Positions 1 to 9,299 of a stretch of 54,860 nucleotides of DNA are shown here, piece after piece (within the stretch, counting starts at the first letter, position 1; each line of letters opens with the position of its first letter). The notes under the pieces are model-generated. The model was not told the DNA's origin, ran no database searches, and worked only from the letters and a program-made list of their open reading frames with translations. The position numbers and the translations under genes are program-made. The stretch spans positions 1 to 54,860 of the forward strand of contig NZ_CP132460.1 of the NCBI RefSeq assembly GCF_032595875.1, written 5' to 3'. The DNA is from Borreliella andersonii (GTDB lineage Bacteria; Spirochaetota; Spirochaetia; Borreliales; Borreliaceae).

Positions 1-22
1 TAAAGATAATTTATTAGTATAC
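1..22. other. Left hairpin telomere end
   Basis: The first bases contain TTTATTAGTATAC at 10-22, with the TTAGTATA core at 14-21. This is the conserved telomere box read by the Borrelia telomere resolvase ResT. The same element sits at exactly the same distance from the other end of the window (reverse strand), so the window appears to start at or within a few bases of the covalently closed hairpin. The hairpin itself cannot be seen in linear sequence. Confidence 0.75.
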
Positions 23-626
23 AATTTTTATTTTAAATGCAATAATTACAAACACTAAAATCTAAGAATTTTTGAAAAGATTTAATTGTATACATTAATT
101 TGAATTAATAATTTAAATTACATAAACATAACAACGAATTAAAAAGTTAAAGTATAAAAACATTACAAAGCCTTGCTTAATTAAATTAATACACGGTTTT
201 AAAAGATTTTGGGCCCAGATAAATTAAAGATTACTAAGCTCCACAACAAGAAATACATGTAATAAATTCAAAATTTTAAGATAATCAGAAACCCATTGGA
301 AGCAAAATTGCACTATCTTTCTATAACAATTTAACATTCGAGTAACCACCAGCACCGTTTGTTAATGCATCATTACATACGATAAGCTTTTCAGCTATTA
401 AGCTGAAAAGCTTAACTCTTTATGCTTCACCTTTGGTCAAAAAATCTCAAATAACTTGGATAACTAGCGGATAGTATTTAAAGACTTGCAAATTTTTAAA
501 AAACTGTTACTATAGAGGCAAACAAACTCAATCTAAACTATTTGCTTGCAATAATGTATATCAATTTATTGTAAATTGCGCTAATATTTTACTTATCAAA
601 ACTTACTATTAGGAGATAGTAAAAAC
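23..626. other. Left subtelomeric non-coding region with one perfect hairpin
   Basis: No convincing gene lies in these 600 bases. The clearest structure is a perfect inverted repeat with 14-bp arms at 383-396 and 401-414 and a 4-base loop (ATTA), containing AAGCTTTTCAGCT. It has only a weak following T-tract, so it may be a terminator remnant or a structural element. The region just before 627 should hold the BBA01 promoter; an AGGAGATAG ribosome binding site is visible at about 611-619. Confidence 0.5.
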
Positions 627-1112
627 ATGAAAAAAATTTTTACATTAATATTAATTTTTGGGTTGACAATTCAAATATTTGCCACAAAAGACACACAAGA
701 TAGGATTGAAAAAGGTATTGAAAGTTTTAATAAATATGATAAAGAGAAAAAAAACCCAATAGGGCCATTCCTTTTAAATTTACTTCTACCTTTTGGAATA
801 GGATCCTTTGTTCAAGGGGATTATATTGGTGGAGGCTCAGTGCTTGGATTTAATTTACTAGGAGCAATCCTTTTGGGAACTGGAATTATTCTTAATCACC
901 GTGAAACACAACCAACCGGATACATACTAACCGGAGTAGGAATAAGCATGATTTTAATATCCTATACAACTTCACTTATTATTCCATTTGCATTTGCAAA
1001 TCGGTACAATGAAAATCTTAAAAGAAGACTCAGCTCTGAGCTTGCGGGATTTGAGCCCAATTTTGAGATTGGGATAACCGGATTCCAATTATCGTTTAAA
1101 AAAATTTATTAA
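627..1112 (+). CDS. P13 paralogue, integral outer membrane protein (BBA01-like)
   Basis: A 161-residue protein with an N-terminal signal peptide (MKKIFTLILIFGLTIQIFA, likely cleaved after IFA) and no lipobox cysteine. Three hydrophobic stretches follow at roughly residues 45-65, 72-90 and 95-122, rich in glycine. This matches the P13 family of small channel-forming Borrelia outer membrane proteins; BBA01 on lp54 is the known P13 paralogue and can replace P13 when p13 is lost. P13 itself is a little longer and is processed at its C-terminus; whether that occurs here is not visible. An AGGAG ribosome site precedes the ATG. It is the first gene inside the left telomere and reads inward alone. 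Confidence 0.88.
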   Translation: MKKIFTLILIFGLTIQIFATKDTQDRIEKGIESFNKYDKEKKNPIGPFLLNLLLPFGIGSFVQGDYIGGGSVLGFNLLGAILLGTGIILNHRETQPTGYILTGVGISMILISYTTSLIIPFAFANRYNENLKRRLSSELAGFEPNFEIGITGFQLSFKKIY

Positions 1113-1420
1113 ATAAATATTAGATAATAATTTTCGTAATCTAACATTAAAATTAAAAATCAATCGTGCCAACAAAAAAGTATTCGTATTAATACTCTCT
1201 ATCTGTTGGCTTATTAATTGTACTTAAAATATCCTTAAACCTTGAATTAAAAATTCTTGCAACCAATACCGCAATATTCCAACCTAATTTTTTTAATACC
1301 AAAAGGTACAATATTTTAACAATTAATAATAACAATATTAATTAAAACGTTCTAAACATATTATTAAAATGCTATAATTACTAATTATTAATAATTAAAA
1401 TACTTTTTAAGGAGACTATT

Positions 1421-1939
1421 TTGAAAAAAACGATTATCGTATTTATAATATTAGCATTTATGCTTAATTGCAAAAATAAAAGTAATGATACTGAACCAAA
1501 CAACGATCTAGATGAAAAATCTCAAAAATCGCAAGCCAAAACAAATCTAGTTGATGAGGATAGAATTGAATTTAGCAAAACAACACCTTTAGAAAAATTA
1601 GTAAGCAGACTAAACTTAAACAACACCGAAAAAGAAACACTAACATTTTTAATAAACTTATTAAAAGAAAAACTAGTAGACCCAAATATTGGCTTGCATT
1701 TTAAAAACACTGGTGGAGATGAAAGCAAAATAGAAGAGACTGTACAAAAATTTCTATCAGATCTAAAAGAAGATGAAATAAAAGAGTTGCTTGCAAAAAT
1801 TAAAGAAAACAAAGATAAAAAAGAACAAGATCCAGAAGAGTTAAATACTTATAAAAGCATACTTGCTAGCGGATTTGATAGAATTTTTAATCAAGCAGAT
1901 TCCAAAACCACACTTAATACCCTGAAAGACACCATATAG
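1421..1939 (+). CDS. Outer membrane lipoprotein BBA03-like
   Basis: A 172-residue lipoprotein. The start is TTG at 1421, chosen because AAGGAG lies at 1408-1413 and the protein then begins with a typical lipoprotein signal ending in the lipobox LMLNC (Cys17). The mature part is charged, lysine- and glutamate-rich, and predicted almost entirely helical. By position and sequence it matches BBA03 of B31, an outer membrane lipoprotein made during tick feeding and reported to help in mixed-strain transmission; no biochemical activity is known. It converges on BBA04, with a shared stem-loop between the two stops. Confidence 0.85.
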   Translation: MKKTIIVFIILAFMLNCKNKSNDTEPNNDLDEKSQKSQAKTNLVDEDRIEFSKTTPLEKLVSRLNLNNTEKETLTFLINLLKEKLVDPNIGLHFKNTGGDESKIEETVQKFLSDLKEDEIKELLAKIKENKDKKEQDPEELNTYKSILASGFDRIFNQADSKTTLNTLKDTI

Positions 1940-1969
1940 CGAAACCAAACCTGAAATTTGTAATTAATT

Positions 1970-1998
1970 AAGCTAGTGGCTTTCAACTGCTAGCTTTT
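1970..1998. terminator. Bidirectional terminator between BBA03 and BBA04
   Basis: AAGCTAG at 1970-1976 pairs with CTAGCTT at 1990-1996, followed by further T residues. It lies between the convergent stops of the + strand gene ending at 1939 and the - strand gene ending at 2008, so it can serve both. Confidence 0.6.
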
Positions 1999-2007
1999 AA
2001 TAACTTT

Positions 2008-2856
2008 TTAGTTAATCAACGAATTAAATGCAAAACTTGCACTTTTTATCTTGGGGTATTTTTCAATTATTTTTTTCATAGTAGCATTAAAAAGCTGAGA
2101 ATCAAGTAAAATTCTGTAAACTTTTTCATTTTTTGGATGTTGCTTGGATTTAATGGTAATCTCGGCAATCATATCACTCCAAGTTCCATTATCATAAAGA
2201 GAAACAAAGGCCTCAATCACTTTTTTAGCATCACTAGAACCAAAAGGATATGCGGTTACAAGCCCAGATTCAACTGACTTTTCAGACATTGGAAGTCTTC
2301 CTAAAAATCCACCTTTATTTTCATTAAAATTTATATCACTCCCCTTGCTTATTAATTTAAACCCAGAAACAGAATAAAATGGATCACTCTCACTAGTAGT
2401 TTCAAAAACTATTAAAGGCATAGCATAAGAAATATAGCTTCCATCAACAGGAGAAACAAGATAAGAATACTTAATGCCCTTAAGCTCCTTAATAAAATCT
2501 CCACACTCTCCAAACAAATCTCTGGCTTTAATTTTTATCCAACGAACATCAACTGGCCAAAGAAAAACATTTATTGATTTTGTTCCTTCTAAAAACTCTA
2601 TTTTAGAGTAATCAATAAATTTATTTTTATTCTCAAAAGCTTTTAAAGTCTCATAATTTTGAAAATTATAAACTACACCAGAATCTCCAGAAAAAAGCCC
2701 AAAATTCATCTCTCCTAAAGCTCTTTTTTTTTGACCCAGATCATTTAACCCACTTTCTCTAATAAGCTTATTACTGCCCTCTCTATTTATCTTTGAATTA
2801 TCATCTAAATTACACCCTAGGATTAAAACCACAAAGGATAAAATGATTCTTTTCAA
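2008..2856 (-). CDS. S2 antigen lipoprotein (BBA04-like)
   Basis: A 282-residue lipoprotein with signal MKRIILSFVVLILGC (lipobox LILGC, Cys15). The start is TTG at 2856, preceded on the minus strand by a G-rich ribosome site (AGGGGGCG). The mature protein is mixed alpha/beta, unlike the all-helical neighbours. By order and length it matches the S2 antigen BBA04 of B31, an immunogenic lp54 lipoprotein of unknown function. It lies downstream of BBA05 on the same strand across a gap of about 110 bp and may be co-transcribed. Confidence 0.83.
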   Translation of the reverse strand: MKRIILSFVVLILGCNLDDNSKINREGSNKLIRESGLNDLGQKKRALGEMNFGLFSGDSGVVYNFQNYETLKAFENKNKFIDYSKIEFLEGTKSINVFLWPVDVRWIKIKARDLFGECGDFIKELKGIKYSYLVSPVDGSYISYAMPLIVFETTSESDPFYSVSGFKLISKGSDINFNENKGGFLGRLPMSEKSVESGLVTAYPFGSSDAKKVIEAFVSLYDNGTWSDMIAEITIKSKQHPKNEKVYRILLDSQLFNATMKKIIEKYPKIKSASFAFNSLIN

Positions 2857-2970
2857 AACGCCCCCTTTTAACTTTTAAAGTTTTAAACTTTTATCTAATA
2901 TTTAAAATTTTTAAATTAGATTATTAGAAGCAAATGTAGATCAATTAACAAAAAAATCAAAATAAAAACT

Positions 2971-4224
2971 TTAACGCCTGCTAATCTCTTTTATCAAATC
3001 GTTTAACATGTGATTTATATAATCATAAAGTTTTTTATTTTTGCCAATATTGTTGTAATAAAGTTTAAAAATTTCTAAAAGAGAATTTCTAACTTTAAAA
3101 ATCAAAACTCTTTTATTTTTGTTTCTAATAGAGCCCAATGCCTGTTTGAAAGATTTACGTGATTTCTCCATTTCTTTTAAAAACCTATTAACATCATAAT
3201 TTAATGTTATTTCCTCTAACTTTCTCAATATCAACCTAGAATATTCCTTTCCAAGCCTTTTAAACAAATCGTCAAGATTTTCAAAATCTAATTCTCCGTC
3301 TAGCAAAACCTTGCAACATTGCAAAGTTTCTTCTTCTTCATCTGTTAAATTGCGCTTCCAATTTAAATGCCAATCAAGCTCTGACTTTGTAGTAAGAGAA
3401 AAATTTTTTAATTCAAGAAGTTCTTTGCTAACACTACCAATTTGTTGATTGATTGTTTTTTCAAGAGCAACGAGAATGTCTGCGCTTGAGCCACCAGCAT
3501 TAATCTTGGTTAGATAAAATTGTTGACACAAATTCATATCTAGAAGAGAAATTTCATCTTCTCTATCGCTTTTATCGGAATAATTTCCAATCAATCGCAT
3601 TAACGTGCTCATTTTAGAAGACAAATCCCCCCAATGCTTTTTTCCTATATCAATTAAAAACTGATTAACATCTTTTTCACTGTATCTATATTTTGCTAAC
3701 ACTTCATCATTGTTTAAAAGCCACCCACCAAGAGCATATCTATTCTCATCATTTTGCAAAGATTTCTTGAAAAACTCAAAATTTTTGTCTTCTTCCAAAT
3801 TTAAATGGGGAATCCAAATCTCATCATGAGCATTTTTCAGCAAAGCTTTACCACGTCTTGACTTACCAATATTGCGCTTTGAAGAAGTTTCTTGCAAAAA
3901 CTCATAATTATCTAAATTGTCAAAATTATTATTCGACTGATCCAAATCCTTAGGTATTAAATTTTTAGAATTTTTTAAAGTTTGCAAATCCTTTTTAAAG
4001 CCTTTAGACTCCCTTAATGCCTGGTCATTCCTGCTTTCAAAATTACTTAACCTAGAATCTTTAAGCCTATTGTTCTTAGAATCTAAGGATTTTTTCTCAT
4101 TACTTATTAAATTTTGCTTATCGCTAGAAGAAGCGGTGTTTTTTAAATCTTCTTCTAAAGATTTGCCCTTACAATTCAAAAACAACAGAAAGCTAATAAT
4201 AAATGCACTTCCCATTTTATTCAT
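2971..4224 (-). CDS. S1 antigen lipoprotein (BBA05-like)
   Basis: A 417-residue lipoprotein, the length I recall for the B31 S1 antigen BBA05. The signal peptide ends in the lipobox LFLNC (Cys18). A long polar tether of about 100 residues rich in Ser, Asn, Asp and Lys follows, then a helical C-terminal half with several WxxxL segments. The ATG at 4224 has AGGGGT upstream on the minus strand. S1 is expressed mainly in feeding ticks and is not needed for mouse infection; its partner is unknown. Confidence 0.85.
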   Translation of the reverse strand: MNKMGSAFIISFLLFLNCKGKSLEEDLKNTASSSDKQNLISNEKKSLDSKNNRLKDSRLSNFESRNDQALRESKGFKKDLQTLKNSKNLIPKDLDQSNNNFDNLDNYEFLQETSSKRNIGKSRRGKALLKNAHDEIWIPHLNLEEDKNFEFFKKSLQNDENRYALGGWLLNNDEVLAKYRYSEKDVNQFLIDIGKKHWGDLSSKMSTLMRLIGNYSDKSDREDEISLLDMNLCQQFYLTKINAGGSSADILVALEKTINQQIGSVSKELLELKNFSLTTKSELDWHLNWKRNLTDEEEETLQCCKVLLDGELDFENLDDLFKRLGKEYSRLILRKLEEITLNYDVNRFLKEMEKSRKSFKQALGSIRNKNKRVLIFKVRNSLLEIFKLYYNNIGKNKKLYDYINHMLNDLIKEISRR

Positions 4225-4618
4225 AAATTAAATTACCCCTATTTAATTATCTGTTTAAATAAACACTATAACTCACTTTGCATACACTAAATGTATGTCT
4301 AGCATTATTTCTTGCTATAAAAGTAATTAGGCTTACAGTTGCTTTAATAAATTATTTTTTAAAATAATTCAAATTAAGCTTTAAGCTTAATTTCGCCCAA
4401 CTAATATCTTTTAAAGCAAAAAAGTATTAATAATCTATGTTATTTAAAAATATAAAAATTACACATATAAATTAAAATTATTAACATCAACCTAAGTCAT
4501 AGAAATTTAAATTTTCAAATCTACACATATTGCAATACAATAAACAAAAACAAGCATAAACAGAAAGACTAACTCTTTTTTTTAAGAGTTAATCTAAGAG
4601 TTGATTAAAACAAAAAAA
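4225..4618. other. Non-coding gap between BBA05 and BBA07 with terminator
   Basis: AT-rich non-coding DNA. A stem TAACTCTT (4570-4577) with AAGAGTTA (4584-4591) and a T6 loop lies just past the BBA07 stop and probably terminates that minus-strand gene. The part near 4225-4300 should hold the BBA05 promoter, but I cannot assign boxes with confidence. Confidence 0.5.
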
Positions 4619-5089
4619 TTAAAACGAAGCAGATGCATCATAGTTTTTCACAAGATTACAAGCTTCTTCAATGGTTTTAGTAGTCATAAAAGATTGTCGC
4701 AAATTATCTATATAAGTTTTTTCAACCTGTAACAACTGCTGCATAGCCTTGGCAACATCTTGCGAATTTGAGCTTTCAAGAGCCATTTTGGCCTTTCTTT
4801 TGGCCTGCAAACACTTAACAACAGTAGCAAGCATTTCTTTTATTTTCTCTTCATTTAAATTAAAAATTTGATTAAACTTATCGGGACTACTATCAAGAAC
4901 CACCTGTTCAAGAAAAAACAAAGCTTCTTTTTGGTTATCATTTAAAGAGTCTACAAAAGACGTTTTAAGCTCTTTATTTGCTGTGCTATTAGCATTTAAA
5001 CCCTTCGAAGACCTTCGCCTAATATCAGAATAATTAAATTCTTTACAAGAAAAGAATAATAAAATAACAAATAATAAAATATTTTTCAT
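4619..5089 (-). CDS. Small lipoprotein BBA07-like ('ChpAI' in B31)
   Basis: A 156-residue lipoprotein. The reading frame is open further upstream, but I place the start at ATG 5089 because it is preceded by GGGAGACGG and gives the classic signal MKNILLFVILLFFSC (lipobox, Cys15). The mature part is helical, with DNQKEALFFLEQVV and KRKAKMALESS segments. B31 annotation calls the orthologue 'ChpAI protein', a label that suggests a toxin regulator; the lipoprotein signal argues against that role. It has been reported as a surface lipoprotein induced at transmission. It is transcribed towards BBA05. Confidence 0.8.
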   Translation of the reverse strand: MKNILLFVILLFFSCKEFNYSDIRRRSSKGLNANSTANKELKTSFVDSLNDNQKEALFFLEQVVLDSSPDKFNQIFNLNEEKIKEMLATVVKCLQAKRKAKMALESSNSQDVAKAMQQLLQVEKTYIDNLRQSFMTTKTIEEACNLVKNYDASASF

Positions 5090-5258
5090 ACCGTCTCCCG
5101 CACTGCGATTACACAAATATTTAAATTCAAAAATTAAATAAACTTTTTTAAAAAAAATATAAATTATAATATATCTCAACATTTAAAATAATAAACATTT
5201 TGTAAAACTTTATAGCAATATCGAATAAAATATGTTAGAATGATTTTGGTAATTAAAA

Positions 5259-5594
5259 ATGGAAATTAAAATTGATGAAAAATTTAATATAGTATTTGAC
5301 GACGACCTTAGATTAATAGAAAACATTGAAGAACAAAAACAGCGTTTATTTTTTTTACCTTAAGACGCCAAAAGGCAGTTTAAAAGAAAATCCAAATTAT
5401 GGGCTTGACTACAGCTTTTACTTTAAACTTTGCAAAGCTAATAAACTAGAATCTATTAAAAATTTTTTTTAAACCTTTCAAAAGAACTCAAAATAGACCT
5501 TATTAAGGTAAAGCCAAGCATTAAAAACAAGACAATAACAATAAATTTTTTCTTTTTAGGAAAAGACAATTTAAAAATGGATTTTAAAATATGA
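5259..5594 (+). pseudogene. Phage baseplate wedge (W/gp25-like) remnant of cp32 type, two frameshifts
   Basis: Reading from ATG 5259 gives about 34 residues (starting MEIKIDEKFNIVFDD) and then a stop. A second frame continues with KTPKGSLKENPNYGLD, the signature region of small baseplate-wedge proteins of the gpW/gp25 type. A third frame finishes with SIKNKTITINFFFLG and stops at 5594. Both frame changes fall in T-runs (near 5349-5356 and 5463-5470). The last codons overlap the next gene as ATGA at 5591-5594, as in an intact phage operon. The assembled protein would be about 110 residues. Decay is likely real, though homopolymer sequencing errors cannot be excluded. Confidence 0.65.
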
Positions 5595-6462
5595 GTATAA
5601 TTTTTGATAAAAACTTAGGGATATTAGAAAAAACAATAGAAGAAATTCAAAATGGAAAAAAACATATGCTGAGAACAAAATACGGCATAAACATTAAAGA
5701 TAATTCAATTTACGACATAATAAACTTTCCAAGCTTAAGTATTGACAAACAAATATCAGAAGTCTTAAAAGAGCTTTTTTCCAAAATAAAAGAAAATGGA
5801 AGCTATTTTAATGCACTAAAAGAAGACCTAAGCACACCCAAAAGCTCAACCTATGAAGCAATAAGAAAAGCCCTGCTAAATGTTGAAGGGGTTAAGCACA
5901 TAAATATTTTAAGTGGGCCTGGAACAATTAATCTCTACTTAATACTACAAGACGATTGCTTTAAAGACCAAGAAAAAAAGCAAATCAAAATTGAAACCAA
6001 ACAAAATATTTGGAAAGCAATCTACTATACAACGCCAAGTGGAACAGTTTTTAAAGGCGACATTGAGATTGAGTTTTTAAACAAACACAACCAAAAAAAA
6101 CATACAAATTCGGCTTAGGCAAAAAAAAATATGCATATCTTAAAGCAGTCTACAAAACAGAAACAAAAGACGCAATCTACAAAGAAATAGATACTCAAAT
6201 TAGAAACATTTACAACAAAATACTAAAAGACAAATACATTGAAATGGGGACATTTCTTAGGTATCAAGACTTTCTTGCACCAGTTAGCATTATCCGGGGA
6301 ATAAAAGAACTGAAAATCGGAATTTGCATTAAAAATGATCAGACAAAAAAAATCACACAACTTAGTGACAGTGATTTCATATTCAATAAAGACGAAAACA
6401 TTGAAGAAAATGAAATTATCATTTTTGATACAAACAAAAGACTGCTTATTAACAAAGAATAA
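5591..6462 (+). pseudogene. Baseplate J-like protein (DUF276-like, cp32 type), split by a frameshift
   Basis: The first frame codes 175 residues from ATG 5591. It resembles the N-terminal and middle parts of phage baseplate J proteins (an early DKQISEVLKELFSKIKENG helix, then VEGVKHINILSGPG). The frame is lost at the A8 run at 6093-6100; one extra A would join it to a second open stretch to 6462 beginning KFGLGKKKYAYLKAV. The joined protein would be about 290 residues, the usual size of the Borrelia DUF276 family as I remember it. The fragment starting near 6244 is therefore the C-terminal third of this gene, not a separate protein. Confidence 0.7.
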
Positions 6463-6464
6463 AA

Positions 6465-7091
6465 ATGAATTAAGAAATACCAAAATTTTTAGAAAATACT
6501 CAAATTGAAAAGTTTATTTACAATGAGCTTGATTACAAAAAAGAGATATTAAGAGAACTAAAAGAATTGCTTGAAAACTTTAGCACAATTAACGTTAAAA
6601 ATTGCATTAACTCTAAATGCATTGCATTACTCATGCTTTCAATATTTAACGCATTTCACTTTAAAAAAGAACTGGGCAAAAATCTTGTTAACTCTTTAGA
6701 TGCCATTATTTTTGCAATAAAGTCCATTGGCACCGACGAGAACTTTATTGTACTATTTAAAGCCTTTTTACATGCAAATGTAGAAGTCAGCTCAAACGAA
6801 AATGCTCCAGGCGAAATAATAATAAAATTGCTTGGAAACATTAAGTCCCCTATTGAATTTAATATTGCAGCAAAAAATCAAAACAAGTTAAAAAAAATAA
6901 CTGCAAAGCACACTGGGCTTAAAAAAACTCTAACTTCTAACTATATGCCTAAAGATTACATAAATTCAGTATATGAATTTATTAAAATATTAATTCCTAT
7001 AGGAAGAATCGTTAAAATCATAGACAAAAAACAAATAGAAATAAAAGGCACAAGAACAAAAAATTTTGGCACCGTGGATCATTTTTTTTGA
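6465..7091 (+). pseudogene. cp32-type tail protein, DUF735-like, stop at codon 3
   Basis: ATG at 6465 is followed by AAT and then an in-frame TAA (6471-6473). The same frame runs on without a break to 7091 (EIPKFLENTQIEK, FIYNELDYKKEILRE). Full translation needs the TAA to be a sense codon such as CAA. The best later start is the TTG at 6567 with 174 residues, which would drop conserved-looking sequence and has no good ribosome site. The T8 run at the 3' end (7082-7089) may hide another frame change. Position after the J-like gene fits the I/DUF735 slot of cp32. The product, if made, would be a tail component. Confidence 0.6.
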
Positions 7092-7150
7092 CCTTATGCA
7101 CTAGCGTTTAAATAAAATTTAAAACTTAAAGAAATTTAAAAGGAGAATTT

Positions 7151-8186
7151 ATGAATACCAACGAACCACAAGAAAGCGTACAAATAAAAGACTTAAACAA
7201 AAAAACAAAAGTTAATCAAAGTGACCTTATTCCTATTGATGACATGGTAGAAGATACTTGTGCAATCACGTACCAACATCTCCTAGAACAAATACAAAAC
7301 GATACATTTTATAATAACGAATTTGGATGCTTTAAAAAAGCAATAAAAGACGTAATTAGCAAGGAACTTTCAAAAAACAAAGAATATATAAAAAACATTT
7401 ACATTAAAGTAATCTCAAAGCTTTTAAAGCTAAGCACGCCACCCGAAAACATAGATTTTGATGCTGTTTTTAGAAAAGTTAAATCTACGTTTATTGAAAG
7501 CTTAAGGCACACAAACACAAAGCCATCTTCAAACAAAATTTCAATTTACAACCCAAACACAAAAGATATTGAACTTATTCAATTTGAAATCTTAATTGAA
7601 AGTTTAAAAGAATTTCTTGCAGAAAAATCTGAAATAAATCAGCTCAAAAATGACCTAACAAATTACATTCAAATAAACGATTTTACAGATAAATTTAAAA
7701 ACTCTTTTAAATTACTACCTAAACAAACTCTTGATGCAAAAAATGAACAACTTGTAAGCTGTTATCAAAACGAAATTCCACAAATTGCAAGCGTTCCTAT
7801 TTGGTGGCAAGGAAAAACACACAGCTTTGGGGGACCTACAGACAATAGTTGATGATGATAGAATAACAGAATTTCAATATAAAAATTAAGCTACAACCAT
7901 TGCACTTAAAAACAAAAATAGCACATCAATTGTAATAAACGAATCACACAAAGATAATTACATCTACTTACAAATAGATGCAGAAATTAGGCATTCAAGC
8001 TCAACAGAAGATCACAATAAACAATTTTACCTTCAATTTGAAAAAAGTTCTGCAAAAATTCTAATAGCTTCATTTTCTTCTCAAAACATGCCCTCCCTTA
8101 AAATACCAATTTACAATGGTTGGTACTACGTTGGATCAGGCAAACTAAGCATAGGAGAAGAAATGCCAATACTAAACAAAGCATAA
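7151..8186 (+). pseudogene. cp32-type tail-fibre-region protein, DUF685-like, frameshift plus stop
   Basis: Begins with a good ribosome site (AAAAGGAG) and ATG 7151, then 233 residues that include IDDMVEDTCAITYQHLLEQ, a recognisable N-terminal pattern. The frame breaks near the GGGGGA at about 7830. A second frame carries LQTIVDDDRITEFQYKN, meets an in-frame TAA at 7887-7889, and continues through IPIYNGWYYVGSG to a stop at 8186. An intact gene would code about 345 residues. This gene sits directly before blyA, as DUF685 genes do on cp32 plasmids. A role at the tail tip is inferred from position only. Confidence 0.68.
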
Positions 8187-8208
8187 AAATAAATAAAAGG
8201 AGATATTT

Positions 8209-8388
8209 ATAGATACAATACTTATTTTTTTGTCAACAATTGACAATACAAAACTAATTATCTTAGGGGGATTTATTGTACTGGCAATAATACCAATGAT
8301 TTTAGCAATAAAATTACAGTTTAAAGAAAATTTAAATTTTCTTATTAAAAAACTCTTAAAAAATACAAATAAAAAGGAACCAAAATGA
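8209..8388 (+). CDS. blyA: BlyA holin-like protein with non-standard ATA start
   Basis: Too short for ordinary gene calls. From 8209 the frame codes 59 residues: a short N-terminus, one hydrophobic helix at about residues 16-34 (LIILGGFIVLAII), then a lysine-rich tail ending KNTNKKEPK. This is the BlyA pattern from cp32 prophages, a class II-type holin that lets the phage lytic enzyme through the inner membrane. AGGAG stands at the right distance, but the codon there is ATA, not ATG; the next usable codon is TTG 8230, without a ribosome site. Translation may be weak or absent. The stop overlaps the blyB ATG (ATGA at 8385-8388), so the two would be coupled. Confidence 0.65.
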   Translation: MDTILIFLSTIDNTKLIILGGFIVLAIIPMILAIKLQFKENLNFLIKKLLKNTNKKEPK

Positions 8389-8810
8389 ACAGTAAAATGA
8401 ATATCAATTCTGGCCTTGAAGCTTTAAATAATTTATATGATTTTCTAAAAAGCAGTGACTCTCCAACAGAAGTCAAAATAGAAAAGGGAATATATTTGGG
8501 ACTTAATCTTTACAATCTAATAATGAGCACCTACAAAGACAAAATTACAACCCTTGAGAAGGAAGAATCATTAAAAATATTAAATGAAATTGAAAATGTT
8601 AATAATAAAATTACTCAACTTATATCAAGCATTAATGATGAGAGAGATATAAATATTATTGAGCATTTAAGAGAAGAGAGAAACGAACTAATGAAAATCA
8701 AAACTCAAGCACTCCAAGAAGAAATAAAAGAGTTTTCAGAAAATCCAAGCACTACTAAAAACAAAACCCAAAACTTAAAGGAAAATAAAGGAGATAAAAT
8801 TGCAAATTAA
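8385..8810 (+). CDS. blyB: BlyB, holin accessory protein
   Basis: A 141-residue soluble, highly charged helical protein starting at ATG 8385 with AAAAGGAAC upstream and overlapping blyA by 4 bases. Residues 1-45 (SGLEALNNLYDFLKSSD, GIYLGLNLYNLIMS) resemble cp32 BlyB; residues 60-110 form a charged coiled coil. On cp32 BlyB helps or stabilises the BlyA holin. The C-terminal 25 residues are low-complexity Lys/Asn. It is intact, unlike the tail genes upstream. It overlaps the next gene by 11 bases. Confidence 0.75.
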   Translation: MNSKMNINSGLEALNNLYDFLKSSDSPTEVKIEKGIYLGLNLYNLIMSTYKDKITTLEKEESLKILNEIENVNNKITQLISSINDERDINIIEHLREERNELMKIKTQALQEEIKEFSENPSTTKNKTQNLKENKGDKIAN

Positions 8811-9165
8811 AAAATTCCCTTTTTTGTTTTTATTAAATATTCTTACAATCTTTTCATGCTCTACAATAGCAAACCTTCCAGAAGAGCCATCATCCCCAAA
8901 AGAGTCAACATTAAAAGCTTTAAGCTTATATGAGGCACATCTTTCAAGCTACATTATGTATTTACAAACATCTCTCGTGAAGACTAAACAAAAAGTAAAT
9001 AACAAAAATTATCCGGAGTTTAAACTTTTTGACACCAACAAATTAAAAAAAGATCAAACTCTAGAATCAATCAAAACAAACATTGTTGCTTTGAAAAATC
9101 ACATTGACAAAATAAAACCAATTGCAATGCAGATTTACAAAAAATACTCAAAAAATGTACCTTAA
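8800..9165 (+). CDS. Small lipoprotein BBA14-like
   Basis: 121 residues from TTG 8800, chosen because AAGGAG at 8788-8793 (inside the end of blyB) is at ideal distance and the translation begins with a lipoprotein signal ending in IFSC (Cys20). The mature part is short and helical (STLKALSLYEAHLSSYI, then TNIVALKNHIDKIKP). By position it is BBA14, part of a family also present near blyAB on cp32-type plasmids (I recall 'OrfD' as a label, without certainty). It is translationally linked to blyB and is the last gene before the strong terminator at 9196. Confidence 0.72.
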   Translation: MQIKKFPFLFLLNILTIFSCSTIANLPEEPSSPKESTLKALSLYEAHLSSYIMYLQTSLVKTKQKVNNKNYPEFKLFDTNKLKKDQTLESIKTNIVALKNHIDKIKPIAMQIYKKYSKNVP

Positions 9166-9195
9166 TACCTAGACATTTAATTTTTCTTTTTCCTG

Positions 9196-9224
9196 AAAGT
9201 CCCGATTTGCGGGACTTTTTTTTT
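9196..9224 (+). terminator. Strong intrinsic terminator ending the bly operon
   Basis: AAAGTCCCG (9196-9204) pairs perfectly with CGGGACTTT (9210-9218) around a 5-base loop and runs into a T9 tract. This GC-rich stem, rare in this AT-rich plasmid, isolates the ospAB promoter from the phage genes upstream. Confidence 0.9.
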
Positions 9225-9247
9225 ATAAAAAGTCTACATTAAATCTA

Positions 9248-9294
9248 AACTCAATTGGAGTTAAATTTAATTGGAATCAAACTTAATTGGAGTT
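9248..9294. repeat. Three AATTGGA repeats spaced exactly 16 bp, upstream of ospAB promoter
   Basis: AATTGGA occurs at 9253-9259, 9269-9275 and 9285-9291. The first and third copies lie in near-palindromes, AACTCAATTGGAGTT (9248-9262) and AACTTAATTGGAGTT (9280-9294). The block lies about 30 bp upstream of the ospAB -35 box, where a regulator could bind cooperatively. Confidence 0.6.
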
Positions 9295-9299
9295 ATTAT

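Noticed and set aside
6244..6462. Independent 72-residue protein
   Set aside because: It is the C-terminal part of the J-like baseplate gene; the frame is open well before the ATG and joins the upstream part at the A8 run.
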